Positions 36,815-52,254 of a stretch of DNA of 64,000 bases are shown piece after piece. Where the stretch lies: NCBI RefSeq assembly GCF_001418255.1, contig NZ_LIPV01000001.1, positions 62,001-126,000 on the forward strand, in the 5' to 3' direction. This stretch comes from Thiomonas bhubaneswarensis. GTDB lineage: Bacteria > Pseudomonadota > Gammaproteobacteria > Burkholderiales > Burkholderiaceae_C. Positions within the stretch are counted from its first letter, which is position 1; every line of letters begins with the position of its first letter. The notes below the pieces were generated by a model. That model had not been told where the DNA came from and made no database searches. It worked only from the letters and a program-made list of their open reading frames with translations. The position numbers were made by a program, and so were the translations under genes.

Positions 36815-39609
36815 GGCGTGGCGCTGAGCTGGCGTATGCCATCGAGCACGATGGCGCTGAGCTCGGCCACATCCTGACCGAGACGGCGTGCAGCGGCCTG
36901 GTCGCCGACGTCGAGCGCAGCCTTGGCCTGGCGGGCCAGTTCGTGGATTTCGGCATGCTGTTCGAGCAGCAGCCCGTAGCGCGGATCGCGCCCGTAGTAC
37001 AGCCGCCCCTGGCCATGGAGCCACAGGCCCAGGTGGCACTGGTTCTCGGCCTCCGTTTCGAGCACGTGTTCGGGAAAGGGTGCTTCGCCGCGCACCGCCT
37101 GCTGCAGCCGCTCGACCCGGCGTCGCTGCGCGACCTCGACCTCATGCGGAAATGCGGCGGCGTGCAAATGGGCTACGGGCCGCACCCAGGTCTGCACCCA
37201 GGTGGGCACGGCCTCGGCCGGCAGCGGCCGGGCGATGGCATAGCCCTGCGCCAATGTGCACTCCATCGCCGCGAGCACCGAGAGGTGTTCCAGCGTTTCG
37301 GCGCCTTCGCCGATGACCTCCAGGCCCAGCAGATTGGCGGCGGTGACCACGGCCGAGACGATGGCGAAATCCTTCGGGTCGTTGACCATGTCGCGCACGA
37401 AGGACTGGTCGATCTTGATGGCCTGCGCCGGCAGTTGCTGCAGATAGGTGAGCGAGGCCGAACCGGTGCCGAAATCGTCGAGCGCCACGCGCACGCCCAA
37501 GTCCTGGCAGGTCTGCAGCACCAGCCGCGCCTGCTCCAGATTGCGCAGCGGTGCCGATTCGGTCACTTCGAGCATCAGGCTGCTGGCGGCAAAACCGGGG
37601 TGGTTACGCAGCGCCAGTTGCAAATCGTCGAGAAACTCGGGGGCCAGCAGATGCTCAGCGCTGATGTTCACCGCGATGTGCAGGTCCAGCCCCTCGGCCT
37701 GCCATTGCGCGCCCTGGGTCAGCGCCTGGTCGAGCACGAAACGGCCGATGGCACGCGCCATGCGCCCATGGTCGAGCACGCTGGCGAAATCCGAAGCCAC
37801 CCTCTCCTGCTCTTCTTCGCCCCGCAGGCGCAGTAGCGCCTCCACGCCCACCACGGCAGGGCGGGCGGGGTCGCCGCCTATGGCCACGATGGGTTGATAG
37901 CGCAGCAACAGCCGACCTTGCTGCAGCGCGCTCTCCACGCTTTCGAGCAGATGTTTTTCGCGCTGCGCCCTGAGCTCGAAGTCGGGCTTGAACCGCAGGT
38001 ATCGATCACGGCCGGCCGACTTGGCCGCGTAAAGGGCCAGGTCAGCGCGGCGCAGCAGGGTTTCGGCATCGCCACCGTCTTCCGGGTAGAACGCGCAACC
38101 CAGGCTGACCGAAATCGACGCCTGCCGCCCCACGCCCAGATCGAAGGGCTGGCGCATGGCGGCGAGAATGCGCTGCGCCGCCGCCTCTGCCGCTGCCTCG
38201 CCGTCAAAGCCGTCGGTCAGCAGCACGGCGAACTCGTCGCCTCCCATGCGCGCCATCACCTCGCCCTCGCGCAGAATGGCCTGCAGGCGCTGCGCCGTCT
38301 CGCGCAGCAAGGTGTCGCCGGCCGAGTGGCCATAGGCATCGTTGACCTGCTTGAAACCATCGAGATCGAGCAGCAGCAGGGCAAACCGCCCTTGCCGCTT
38401 CCACGCCGATTCGAGGGCCTCTTCCAGCCGTTCGCGCAGCAGCGCGCGGTTGCCCACTGCCGTCAGTGGATCGGTGATCGCCAGGGTGCGCAGCCGCCGC
38501 TGCTGAGCCAGTGCCTGGGTCTGCTCGCGAACGATCTGGCTCCTGGCGTAGCGGTACAGCGCGGTGAGCAACAGCAGTAGAACCACCAGACCCACCATCG
38601 GCGGCCAGATGGTGCGCAGGTATTGCGACCACAACAGGCTGCGCGGCACCGAGACGGCCACCGCCAGATCGGAATGCGTCTGCAGACGTTGCCAGCTGCC
38701 CATGCGCGTCTCGCCATCCGCAGCGACCCAGGCGTCGTAGTGTGCGCTGTCTGCGGCCGGATGGTCGATCAGCGACTGTAAAAATCCGCCTCGCTGAGGG
38801 CTGGCAAAAAACGACTTGCTCTGGGGCGCAGGCCAGCGCGCCAGCACATGGCCGTCGTCGCGCGCCAGCACGGCGGCCAAACCGGTGTAGGGCAGCGCCG
38901 TGTTGGCCAGGCTCTGCTGCAGGAAAGTCTGGGTGCTGACGGCGGCAATCACGTAGAAGGCCGGATGCTTCTGGCCTGCCGGAATTTCGCGCACCAGCGG
39001 AATGATCCAGTGGCCCGTCAAAGGGCCGATCAGCGGACGGCCGATGATCAGCCCGGTTTTCTTGGGCAACGCTCTCAGCCGGTCGAGCGCTGCCATCAGC
39101 GCCGGGTAGTGGCGGAGATCGGGCAGATTGTCCGACCGCATCGAACTGCCCAGCAGACGGCCATCCATCGACACCACGTTGACCGAAAGCGAGCCCGGCA
39201 GCAGAGCCTGGCGCCGCTCCAGCAGAATCTGCAGCACCTCGGGATGATCCAGCAGATCAGCCTTGTCCTCCAGGTCGGCGCCCGTGGCCTCGAGCACGGA
39301 GGAATAGCCCTGGAAATACGACTGCGTGGCTGTCACCAGAAAGCTGGAACTGGTGTCGAGAGCGTCGTACATAATCTGGCGCTGGTTGCGCCAGGCGGTT
39401 GCGGCATAGAGCAGCGCCAACACAATGAACGCCGTGAACAGCCCCCAGTAGGTACGCTGCAACCAGCGCTGGGCGATGGGGCCCGGAGCCAATCGCTGAT
39501 CGCGGGGCGTGGAAAAGGGCAACTCGGCCTGTGGGTCAACGGCCTGCGACTCCGCCCCGTACGTCAGCGTATCGGGCGCGGAGCCTCGGGTGATCGGCTC
39601 GGAACTCAT
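36805..39609 (-). CDS. GGDEF-EAL protein with periplasmic sensor and C-terminal CZB-like domain
   Basis: 934 residues. Membrane segments at about 54-73 and 320-342 flank a Cache/CHASE-like periplasmic sensor. The GGDEF domain has RMGGDEFAVLL intact and the EAL domain has VVGVEALLRL, NISAEHLL, LDDFGTGSASLTYL and GEGAETLEHL, so both c-di-GMP synthesis and hydrolysis are possible. After EAL, residues of about 800-930 contain QCHLGLWLHGQGRL and LLLEQHAEIHELA, the Cys and His pattern of a chemoreceptor zinc-binding (CZB) domain. This suggests zinc or redox control. The start is ATG 39609. It overlaps mltB by 10 bp tail to tail. Confidence 0.88.
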   Translation of the reverse strand: MSSEPITRGSAPDTLTYGAESQAVDPQAELPFSTPRDQRLAPGPIAQRWLQRTYWGLFTAFIVLALLYAATAWRNQRQIMYDALDTSSSFLVTATQSYFQGYSSVLEATGADLEDKADLLDHPEVLQILLERRQALLPGSLSVNVVSMDGRLLGSSMRSDNLPDLRHYPALMAALDRLRALPKKTGLIIGRPLIGPLTGHWIIPLVREIPAGQKHPAFYVIAAVSTQTFLQQSLANTALPYTGLAAVLARDDGHVLARWPAPQSKSFFASPQRGGFLQSLIDHPAADSAHYDAWVAADGETRMGSWQRLQTHSDLAVAVSVPRSLLWSQYLRTIWPPMVGLVVLLLLLTALYRYARSQIVREQTQALAQQRRLRTLAITDPLTAVGNRALLRERLEEALESAWKRQGRFALLLLDLDGFKQVNDAYGHSAGDTLLRETAQRLQAILREGEVMARMGGDEFAVLLTDGFDGEAAAEAAAQRILAAMRQPFDLGVGRQASISVSLGCAFYPEDGGDAETLLRRADLALYAAKSAGRDRYLRFKPDFELRAQREKHLLESVESALQQGRLLLRYQPIVAIGGDPARPAVVGVEALLRLRGEEEQERVASDFASVLDHGRMARAIGRFVLDQALTQGAQWQAEGLDLHIAVNISAEHLLAPEFLDDLQLALRNHPGFAASSLMLEVTESAPLRNLEQARLVLQTCQDLGVRVALDDFGTGSASLTYLQQLPAQAIKIDQSFVRDMVNDPKDFAIVSAVVTAANLLGLEVIGEGAETLEHLSVLAAMECTLAQGYAIARPLPAEAVPTWVQTWVRPVAHLHAAAFPHEVEVAQRRRVERLQQAVRGEAPFPEHVLETEAENQCHLGLWLHGQGRLYYGRDPRYGLLLEQHAEIHELARQAKAALDVGDQAAARRLGQDVAELSAIVLDGIRQLSATPQD

Positions 39610-39720
39610 GCAGGCGGATGGGACATGACGGCGGCTTGATGGGGCTTTGGCGTGCTTCTGCCACCCCACCGCACTTTACATGGCAGGGGTAGGCTGGGCA
39701 ACGCCCGGCCCTGGGGGCGC

Positions 39721-40656
39721 TCACAGTTCCTGTTCCAGCGCCACCGGCTGCTTGCGTGCATTGAGTGCCACATGAATCCCAGCGAAGATCAACAGAGCCG
39801 CCCACAGGTGGTACCAGTGAATGGTCTCGTGCAGAAACAGCCAGCTCAGAAGCGCGGCGAACAGCGGGGCGAGATTGCCGAAGTACGCCGGAATCTGCGC
39901 CCCCACGCGCCCGACCGCGCTCCCCCAGCACCAGTAGGCCAGCAGCGAAGGCAGTACCGCCACATAGGCCAGCGCCAGCCACACCGGGCCGCCCCAGTGC
40001 GTGACCTGCCCGCCGATCCAGCGTTCGGCCAGCATGAAAGGCAGAATGGACAGCACGCCCCAGATCATCTGCGCCGCCAGTGAGGTCATCGGTGCCAGGC
40101 CCAATGGCCGCTGCCGCAGCTCCCAGGTGTAGATGGCCCAAAGGAACACCGCGACCAGCATGATGAGGTCGCCCGGCGCGACATGCAGTGCCGCCAGATG
40201 CGCCAGATCGCCCTTGGCCACCACCAGCGCCACCCCGGCAATCGACAGCAGCGCGCCCACCCATTGCGCCCATCCCACCGCCTGCTTGTAGAACGCACCG
40301 CCGATGAGCAGGATGAACACCGGCGCACTCGACGTGATGAGCGAGACATTGAGCGGGGTGGTGGTCTCCAGCGCCACATACTGCAGCGAGTTGTAGCTGC
40401 CCACGCCCAGCATACCCATGATGGCCAGCGACACCCACCTGCGCCGCACCACCGCGCGGTGGCGCCACAGATCGGGGCCGACGATGAGCAGCGCCAGCAG
40501 CAAGGCGAATAGCCAGCGGTAGAAACTCAGAGCCAGCGGCGGAATCTGCCCCACCATCAACCGCCCGACCACGGCGTTGCCAGCCCAGAACAGCGGCGGC
40601 AGGGTGAGCAACAAGGCGGTTTGCGGATCGAGCAGGCGTGGTTTATCGTGTGGCAT
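39721..40656 (-). CDS. EamA/DMT-family transporter
   Basis: 311 residues with ten predicted membrane helices in two EamA repeats (PPLFWAGNAVVGRLM near the N-terminus; the second repeat begins near DLIMLVAVFLWAIYTWELRQ). Members of the drug/metabolite transporter superfamily export amino acids, nucleotides or other metabolites at the inner membrane. The substrate cannot be told from sequence. It is divergent from the metallophosphoesterase remnant by 54 bp and reads away from the GGDEF-EAL gene's start region. No regulator lies beside it. Confidence 0.88.
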   Translation of the reverse strand: MPHDKPRLLDPQTALLLTLPPLFWAGNAVVGRLMVGQIPPLALSFYRWLFALLLALLIVGPDLWRHRAVVRRRWVSLAIMGMLGVGSYNSLQYVALETTTPLNVSLITSSAPVFILLIGGAFYKQAVGWAQWVGALLSIAGVALVVAKGDLAHLAALHVAPGDLIMLVAVFLWAIYTWELRQRPLGLAPMTSLAAQMIWGVLSILPFMLAERWIGGQVTHWGGPVWLALAYVAVLPSLLAYWCWGSAVGRVGAQIPAYFGNLAPLFAALLSWLFLHETIHWYHLWAALLIFAGIHVALNARKQPVALEQEL

Positions 40657-40710
40657 GGGTGCATTATTTCAGTGCGTTTCAGTGCGCGTGTTTTTCTGCT
40701 TGTCGCCATC

Positions 40711-41464
40711 ATGCGTATCGCCATCGTCTCCGACATTCACGGCAACCTGCCTGCCCTTGAAGCGGTGCTCGCCGACATCGCCGGGCGCGGTGCCGATCTC
40801 ACGGTGAACTGCGGTGACCTGCTCAGCGGCCCGCTGTGGCCGCGTGAAACCGCTGAGCGGCTCATGGCGCTGAACCTGCCGACCATCGCAGGCAACCACG
40901 AGCGACAGTTGCTGGCCTGCGCTCGACGCCCCGGCGGCGCGTCAGATCAATATGCGTTCGAGCACACCACGGCAGCACAACGCGAATGGCTGGCCGCGCT
41001 GACCGGTCGGTTGGAGCCGGTGCCCGGGGTCCTCATGGTGCACGGCAGGCCAGACAGCGATCTGGAGTATCTGCTCGACACGGTCGATGCCGCCGAGCCC
41101 TCAGGGGTGCGGGCTGCTACGCCCGGCGAGGTGGGCGAGCGCGTGCGCGGCGTAGGGGGCGGAACTCGTGGTCTGCGGCCACAGCCATCATCCGGGTGTG
41201 ATGCAGCTTCCCGGCGGCCCGCTGGTGGTCAACCCCGGTAGCGTCGGCCTGCAGGCCTATGACGATGACCACGGCGGACTGCACTGGATACGCAACGGCA
41301 GCCCGCATGCACGCTACGCCCTGTGCGAGCGCAGCGGCAGCGGCTGGAGCGTGGCGCTGATCGCCGTGGCCTACGACTGGGAGCAAGCCGCTGCGCAGGC
41401 CCGGCGCAACGGCGCGTACGACTGGGCGCTATGGTTGCAGAGCGGCTGGGCTGCGGCGACATGA
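40711..41464 (+). pseudogene. YfcE-like metallophosphoesterase, frameshifted
   Basis: The 5' part (from ATG 40711) has the metal motifs SDIHGN, NCGDLLSG and GNHE. The 3' part, in the next frame, has VVCGHSHHPG, then VVNPGSVGLQAYDD and a normal ending at 41464. Removing one G from the run at 41155-41159 joins the halves as GVGAELVVCGHSHHP, so a single-base insertion in a G5 tract breaks the gene. Intact, it would be a calcineurin-like phosphodiesterase of about 250 residues. It is either a recent mutation, a switchable homopolymer tract or a sequencing error. Confidence 0.88.
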
Positions 41465-41483
41465 GGCGCGCGCCGGTAGAGAT

Positions 41484-42032
41484 TCAGTCGAAAACCTCGG
41501 CATCCGCCAGACGCGGCGCTGCAGCATCCTTGGCCGCAAGCTGCGGCGCACTGCCTGCCAGCGGCCAGTCTATGGCCAGATCGGAGTCGTTCCACACCAC
41601 GGCGCGCTCGTGCTCGGGGTACCAGTAGTCGGTGGTCTTGTAGAGAAAGTCGGCGGTGTCGCTCAGCACCACGAAGCCGTGGCCGAAGCCGGGCGGCACC
41701 CAGAGCTGGCGCTTGTTATCGGCGCTCAGCTCCACGCCCACCCATTGCCCGAAGCGCGGCGAGCTTTTGCGCAAGTCCACCGCCACGTCCCACACCGTGC
41801 CGGAGACGGCGCGCACCAGCTTGCCCTGCGGCTTGACCAGCTGGTAGTGCAGACCGCGCAGCACACCCTTGGCGGATTTGGAATGGTTGTCCTGCACGAA
41901 CTCGACATCCAGCCCGGTATCTGCGGCGAAGGTCTTGCGGTTGTAGCTCTCGAAGAAGAAGCCGCGGTCGTCACCGAAGACCTTGGGCTCCAGGATGAGC
42001 ACTTCGGGCAGGGCCGTGGGAATGACGTTCAT
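41484..42032 (-). CDS. rfbC: dTDP-4-dehydrorhamnose 3,5-epimerase
   Basis: 182 residues, a cupin. The catalytic histidine lies in [20 protein letters not shown] and the tyrosine region is [19 protein letters not shown]. It epimerises C3 and C5 of dTDP-4-dehydro-6-deoxyglucose in dTDP-L-rhamnose synthesis. It is the last gene of an rfbB-D-A-C operon, overlapping rfbA by 4 bp. A longer in-frame reading runs into rfbA and is rejected. It converges on the metallophosphoesterase remnant with a 19-bp gap. Confidence 0.95.
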   Translation of the reverse strand: MNVIPTALPEVLILEPKVFGDDRGFFFESYNRKTFAADTGLDVEFVQDNHSKSAKGVLRGLHYQLVKPQGKLVRAVSGTVWDVAVDLRKSSPRFGQWVGVELSADNKRQLWVPPGFGHGFVVLSDTADFLYKTTDYWYPEHERAVVWNDSDLAIDWPLAGSAPQLAAKDAAAPRLADAEVFD

Positions 42033-42928
42033 ACCTTCTCCTCCGCCAGCAGCCGCAGCAGGTACTGGCCGTAACCGTTCTTTTTCATCGGCGCGGCAAG
42101 CGCTTGGAGCTGGGCGGCGTCGATCCAGTGGTTGCGGAAGGCGATCTCCTCGGGGCAAGCCACTTTGAGACCCTGGCGTTTCTCGATGGTGGCGATGAAA
42201 TGCCCGGCTTCGAGCAGGCTGTCGTGGGTGCCGGTATCGAGCCAGGCGTAGCCGCGACCCAGGGTCTGCACCTGCAGCGTGCCCTGCTGCAGATAGACGC
42301 GGTTGACGTCGGTGATCTCCAGCTCGCCGCGAGGAGAGGGCTTGAGGCTGGCGGCGATGTCGACCACCTGGCTGTCGTAGAAGTACAGGCCGGTGACGGC
42401 GTAGCTGCTCTTGGGATGGACGGGTTTTTCTTCGATGCTGATGGCGCGGCCCGTGGCGTCGAACTCGACCACACCGTAGCGTTCGGGGTCGTGCACGTGG
42501 TAGGCGTAGACGGTGGCGCCTTCGGTCTTGGCATGGGCCTGTTTGAGCGAGACCTGCAGGTCGTGGCCCCAGAACAGGTTGTCGCCCAGCACCAGGCTGC
42601 AGGCGGCGTTGCCGATGAAGTCGCGGCCGATGATGAAGGCCTGCGCCAGACCGTCGGGGCTGGGCTGCACCGCATACTGCAGGTTCAGGCCCCATTGGCT
42701 GCCGTCGCCAAGCAGTTGCGCAAAGCGCGGCGTGTCCTGCGGGGTGGAGATGATGAGCACGTCGCGGATACCGGCGAGCATGAGCGCCGACAGCGGGTAG
42801 TAGATCATCGGCTTGTCATACACCGGCAGCAGTTGCTTGCTCACGGCTTGGGTGACGGGGTACAGGCGCGTGCCGGAGCCACCGGCGAGGATGAGGCCTT
42901 TGCGGGTCTGAGTCACGGGAGGAGTCAT
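42029..42928 (-). CDS. rfbA: Glucose-1-phosphate thymidylyltransferase
   Basis: 299 residues. The nucleotidyltransferase signature [19 protein letters not shown] is followed by [21 protein letters not shown] and [12 protein letters not shown]. It makes dTDP-glucose from dTTP and glucose-1-phosphate, the entry step to dTDP-rhamnose. The start is ATG 42928, with GGGAGGAG just upstream on the minus strand; this overlaps rfbD by 4 bp. Overlaps on both sides show tight coupling within the operon. Confidence 0.95.
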   Translation of the reverse strand: MTPPVTQTRKGLILAGGSGTRLYPVTQAVSKQLLPVYDKPMIYYPLSALMLAGIRDVLIISTPQDTPRFAQLLGDGSQWGLNLQYAVQPSPDGLAQAFIIGRDFIGNAACSLVLGDNLFWGHDLQVSLKQAHAKTEGATVYAYHVHDPERYGVVEFDATGRAISIEEKPVHPKSSYAVTGLYFYDSQVVDIAASLKPSPRGELEITDVNRVYLQQGTLQVQTLGRGYAWLDTGTHDSLLEAGHFIATIEKRQGLKVACPEEIAFRNHWIDAAQLQALAAPMKKNGYGQYLLRLLAEEKV

Positions 42929-43827
42929 GCGGGGAGTTCGTCGATGAGTCGTTGCACCTGGGTTTGCCAGGGCGGCAGGGTGAGGCCGAAGGTGGCTTGG
43001 AGTTTGTCGCATGCCAGGCGCGAGTTGGCCGGGCGCGGGGCGGGAAGCGGAAATTCGGCCGTGCTGATCGGCTGCACCGCGTCAGGCGTGCAGCGCAGCG
43101 CCATGCCGCGCGCTGCGGCCTGCGCCAGGACGAACTGCGCATAACCATGCCAGGAGGTGCTGCCCTGCGCGGTGAGGTGGTACAGGCCGCTTGCGCGTTG
43201 GGCCAGCGCGGCGTCGCTGCGCAGCAGGTGGAGCATCAGAGCAGTGGTGTCGGCGATGAGCTCGGCACTGGTGGGCGCGCCGATCTGGTCGGCCACCACG
43301 CGCAGGCTGTCGCGCTCGGCGGCCAGGCGCAGCATGGTCTTGGCGAAGTTGCTTCCGCGCGCGGCATACACCCAGGAGGTGCGCAGGATGAGGTGGCGGC
43401 AGCCGCTGGCGGCAATCGCCTCCTCTCCAGCGAGCTTGCTGCGGCCGTATGCGCTTTGCGGCTTGGGCGCATCGGTCTCGGCATAGGCGGCGGCGTTCGT
43501 GCCGTCGAAGACGTAGTCGGTGGAGTAATGCACCAGCCAGGCGCCGGTTTGTGCGGCATGGTCGGCGAGCACCTGCGGCGCGGCGGCGTTGATGCGCTGG
43601 GCCAGTTCGGCCTCGGTCTCGGCCTTGTCCACGGCGGTGTAGGCGGCGGCGTTGACGATGACATCGGGCTGCTGCCGCGCCAGCAGGGCGCGCAGGCCGT
43701 CGAGGTCGGCCAGATCGGCCTGGGCGCGGGTCATCGGCAGCACCTCGCCCAGCGGCAGCAGGGCGCGGCGCAGTTCCCAGCCGACCTGGCCGTCGGCGCC
43801 GAGCAGCAGCAGGCGCGGGGTGTTCAT
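42925..43827 (-). CDS. rfbD: dTDP-4-dehydrorhamnose reductase
   Basis: 300 residues of the extended SDR type. The NAD(P) motif [17 protein letters not shown] opens the protein; the active-site Tyr-Lys lies in [12 protein letters not shown] and the family strand [12 protein letters not shown] is present. It performs the last step to dTDP-L-rhamnose. It overlaps rfbB by 4 bp upstream and rfbA by 4 bp downstream. The order B-D-A-C is common in proteobacterial LPS or exopolysaccharide loci, but no glycosyltransferase is adjacent here. Confidence 0.95.
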   Translation of the reverse strand: MNTPRLLLLGADGQVGWELRRALLPLGEVLPMTRAQADLADLDGLRALLARQQPDVIVNAAAYTAVDKAETEAELAQRINAAAPQVLADHAAQTGAWLVHYSTDYVFDGTNAAAYAETDAPKPQSAYGRSKLAGEEAIAASGCRHLILRTSWVYAARGSNFAKTMLRLAAERDSLRVVADQIGAPTSAELIADTTALMLHLLRSDAALAQRASGLYHLTAQGSTSWHGYAQFVLAQAAARGMALRCTPDAVQPISTAEFPLPAPRPANSRLACDKLQATFGLTLPPWQTQVQRLIDELPA

Positions 43828-44888
43828 GCTTTCGCGCCGTACTGCTTGCCGATCCACTGGCGGTAGGCGCCGCTGGTGACATGCGCCACCCAGTCGGGAT
43901 GGTCGAGGTACCACTGCACGGTCTTGCGCAGCCCGGTGGCGAAGGTCTCCTGCGGCGTCCAGCCGAGCTCGCGTTCGATCTTGCGCGCGTCGATGGCATA
44001 GCGGCGGTCATGGCCGGGGCGGTCAGTCACAAAGGTGATCTGGGCCTTGTAGCTGCCGCCGTCGGCCTTGGGGCGCAGCTCGTCGAGCAGGTCGCACAGG
44101 GTGTGCACCACGTCGAGGTTCTTCACCTCGTTGCAGCCGCCGACGTTGTAGGTCTCGCCGAGAACACCGGCTTCGAGCACACGGGCGATGGCGCGGCAGT
44201 GGTCTTCCACATACAGCCAGTCGCGCACGTTCTGGCCGTCGCCGTACACCGGCAAGGGTTTGCCGGCCAGGGCGTTGTGGATCATCAGCGGAATGAGTTT
44301 CTCGGGGAACTGATAGGGGCCGTAGTTGTTGGAGCAGTTGGTCGTGAGCACCGGCAGGCCGTAGGTGTGGTGCCAGGCGCGCACGAGGTGGTCGCTGGCG
44401 GCCTTGCTCGCGCTATAGGGGCTGTTGGGGGCGTAGGAGGTGGTCTCGGTGAAGGCGGGGTCGGTGGGGCCGAGGCTGCCGTAGACCTCGTCGGTGGAGA
44501 CGTGCAGGAAGCGGAAGGTGGCTTGGTCGCCCGCGGGCAGCGTGGCCCAGTGGGCGCGGGTGGCTTCGAGCAGCTCGAAAGTGCCCTGCACATTGGTGCG
44601 GATGAAGTCGCCGGGGCCGTGAATGGAGCGATCGACATGGCTCTCGGCGGCGAAGTGCAGCACGGCGCGCGGGCGGTGCGCGGCCAGCAGCGCGGCCACC
44701 GCGGGGCGGTCGCAGATGTCGACGCGGGCGAAGTGATAGCGCGCATCGCCCTGCACGCTGGCCAGGCTCTCCAGGTTGCCGGCGTAGGTCAGCGCGTCGA
44801 GCACCAGCACGGGCTCGTCGCGCTCGGCAAGCCAGTGGTGCACAAAGTTGGCGCCGATGAATCCGGCGGCTCCGGTGAGGAAGATCAT
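43824..44888 (-). CDS. rfbB: dTDP-glucose 4,6-dehydratase
   Basis: 354 residues, extended SDR. The NAD motif [16 protein letters not shown] is at the start, the [11 protein letters not shown] segment contributes to the active site, and the [14 protein letters not shown] block has the Tyr-Lys pair. It forms dTDP-4-keto-6-deoxyglucose. It is the first gene of the rfbBDAC operon, which should therefore have its promoter in the spacer of about 270 bp upstream. That spacer contains a family A hairpin element. Confidence 0.96.
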   Translation of the reverse strand: MIFLTGAAGFIGANFVHHWLAERDEPVLVLDALTYAGNLESLASVQGDARYHFARVDICDRPAVAALLAAHRPRAVLHFAAESHVDRSIHGPGDFIRTNVQGTFELLEATRAHWATLPAGDQATFRFLHVSTDEVYGSLGPTDPAFTETTSYAPNSPYSASKAASDHLVRAWHHTYGLPVLTTNCSNNYGPYQFPEKLIPLMIHNALAGKPLPVYGDGQNVRDWLYVEDHCRAIARVLEAGVLGETYNVGGCNEVKNLDVVHTLCDLLDELRPKADGGSYKAQITFVTDRPGHDRRYAIDARKIERELGWTPQETFATGLRKTVQWYLDHPDWVAHVTSGAYRQWIGKQYGAKA

Positions 44889-44938
44889 GATCTGAGTTGT
44901 CGTTGGAAGGTTGCGCCTCGATCATTTAGCACGCATCG

Positions 44939-45115
44939 ACCCAGATTGTTCATTAGGGCATGGGATGATGGCGAGGTGGATTGGGGATGGATTTGGCCCC
45001 GGGCGACAAGCCCATAGCCCAAGCTATGGGCGCGAAGCGCGGGGGCAAAGACGCCCCAAGCCGACCGCCAGCGCCCATGCAGGCGCGAAGCGCCGCCTAA
45101 TGGACAATCTGGGTT
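44939..45115 (-). repeat. Long-hairpin intergenic element, family A, copy 2
   Basis: 177 bp, inverted relative to copy 1 at 29779-29962. Ends ACCCAGATTGTTCATTAGGG and, complemented, AACCCAGATTGTCCATTAGG are near-perfect inverted repeats. The apex is CCATAGC (45012-45018), CCAA, GCTATGG (45023-45029). It fills most of the spacer between rfbB and the end of sdaA, so it lies where the rfb promoter must be, and may also act as a terminator-like hairpin for the sdaA transcript. Confidence 0.88.
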
Positions 45116-45157
45116 CAAGCCTGTACTTTATCGAAGTGCCAACGATGACCTTCGTTG

Positions 45158-46576
<1,419 letters not shown>

Positions 46577-46591
46577 GGAGCGTTCCTCAGA

Positions 46592-47662
46592 TCAAACCTG
46601 CGCGGCACAGGCTGCGGCCAAATCCGCAGCGAAGGCATCGACCGATTCCGGCGTGGTATCCCAGGCGCACATCAGGCGGCAGCCGCCGTCGGCGATGAAT
46701 TCGTAGAAGCGCCAGCCCTTGCCGTGCAGGGCGTCGATGACGGCACGCGGCAGATGGGCGAACACCGCATTGGCCTCGGGCGGGTGCATCACCCGCACAC
46801 CGGGCACAGCATGGATGGCCGCGTACAGGCGCTGCGCCATGGCGTTGGCGTGGCGCGCATGACGCAGCCAGGTGTCGTTTTCCAGCATGCCCAGCCAGGG
46901 CGCGGAAATGAAGCGCATCTTCGAGGCGAGTTGTCCGGCCTGCTTCACCCGCCAGGCGAAATCGGCGGACATCTCGCGGTCGAAGAACACCACGGCCTCA
47001 CCCACGGGCAGGCCGTTCTTGGTACCGCCGAAGCACAGCACGTCCACGCCGGCGCGCCAGGTGATGTCGCTCAGATGACAGCCCAGCGTGGCCACGGCGT
47101 TGGCGAATCGCGCCCCGTCCATGTGCAGCTTGAGATGGTGGCGCTTGGCCATGGCGGCAATCGCGCGCACCTCCTCGACGCTGTAGACGGTGCCCAGCTC
47201 GGTGGCCTGGGTGATGGACACGACCTTGGGCTTGGGGAAGTGGATGTCGCTGCGCTTGGTGACCAGGGCGTCGATCGCATCGGGCGTGAGCTTGCCGCGA
47301 CGCGCCTGGGCACTGTCGTTTTCGGTGATCAGCAGCTTGGAGCCGCCGGAGAAAAACTCCGGGCAGCCGCACTCGTCGGTTTCGATATGCGCCACGGGCG
47401 TGCAGATCACCGAGTGATAGCTCTGACACATGGACGCCAGCGCCAGCGAATTGGCCGAGGTGCCGTTGAACACGAAATAAACGTCGCAGTCGGTCTGGAA
47501 CAGCTCGCGCAGCCGGTCGGAGACGCGGTGCGTCCAGCCGTCGTCGCCATAGGCCGGCTGATGGCCCGAGGCATTGGCCTGCAGCAGCCAGTGCAGGGCT
47601 TCGGGGCAGATGCCGGCGTAGTTGTCGCTGGCGAAATGTTGTTGGATTTCAGGGGTTTGCAT
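46592..47662 (-). CDS. ltaE: Low-specificity L-threonine aldolase
   Basis: 356 residues, PLP fold type I. The N-terminus FASDNYAGICPEALHWL and the substrate/PLP regions LHMDGARFANAVATLG and CFGGTKNGLPVGEAVVFF are visible; the PLP lysine is in GGTKNG. It splits threonine or allo-threonine to glycine and acetaldehyde. The start is ATG 47662, seven bases after the gcvP stop. Placement in a glycine-controlled operon suggests that threonine-derived glycine feeds the cleavage system. Confidence 0.92.
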   Translation of the reverse strand: MQTPEIQQHFASDNYAGICPEALHWLLQANASGHQPAYGDDGWTHRVSDRLRELFQTDCDVYFVFNGTSANSLALASMCQSYHSVICTPVAHIETDECGCPEFFSGGSKLLITENDSAQARRGKLTPDAIDALVTKRSDIHFPKPKVVSITQATELGTVYSVEEVRAIAAMAKRHHLKLHMDGARFANAVATLGCHLSDITWRAGVDVLCFGGTKNGLPVGEAVVFFDREMSADFAWRVKQAGQLASKMRFISAPWLGMLENDTWLRHARHANAMAQRLYAAIHAVPGVRVMHPPEANAVFAHLPRAVIDALHGKGWRFYEFIADGGCRLMCAWDTTPESVDAFAADLAAACAAQV

Positions 47663-47669
47663 GAAGGGC

Positions 47670-50546
<2,877 letters not shown>

Positions 50547-50572
50547 GCGGTTCTCCGACAAGGCAGGTGTGT

Positions 50573-50947
50573 TCAGGCGTTCTTGAGCAGTTCGGCGTAG
50601 GCGGCTTCGTCCATCAGAGCGTCGAGCTGGCTGGGATCGGACAGCTTGATGCGGAAGAACCAGCCGCTGTTTTGCGGGTCGGTGTTGGCCAGCGAGGGAT
50701 CGGCGCGTAGGGCTTCGTTGACCTCGGTGACCTCGCCCGACACCGGGCTGAACACATCGGCCGCAGCCTTCACCGACTCGACCACACCGACGGTGTCGTG
50801 AGCGGCGTAGGTCTTGCCCACCTCGGGCAGATCGACGAACACCACATCGCCCAGCGCGTCCTGCGCATGCGGGGTGATGCCTACGGTGGCGACGCCGTTG
50901 GCGTCGACGCGAATCCATTCATGGTCGGGGGTGAATTTCAGGGTCAT
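50573..50947 (-). CDS. gcvH: Glycine cleavage system H protein
   Basis: 124 residues. The lipoyl lysine lies in [20 protein letters not shown], the invariant context of H proteins, and the N-terminal [17 protein letters not shown] is typical. Lipoylated GcvH shuttles the aminomethyl group between P, T and L proteins. It sits 68 bp after gcvT and 26 bp before gcvP, in the same transcript. No lpd gene for the L protein is in the window; it is probably shared with other complexes. Confidence 0.96.
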   Translation of the reverse strand: MTLKFTPDHEWIRVDANGVATVGITPHAQDALGDVVFVDLPEVGKTYAAHDTVGVVESVKAAADVFSPVSGEVTEVNEALRADPSLANTDPQNSGWFFRIKLSDPSQLDALMDEAAYAELLKNA

Positions 50948-51015
50948 GGAGAACTCCAGGTATCCAAAAAGAGGGGGGAAGGATGGGGCACTGAAAAAAC
51001 AGGCTTAAGCAGCTT

Positions 51016-52173
<1,158 letters not shown>

Positions 52174-52254
52174 GACAGTTCTCAAGGGGGATGAGGCGAA
52201 AGCGCCAATGCCACCATGTCCTTCGCTTCATCGGCGCAAGACACGGCACTCAAC

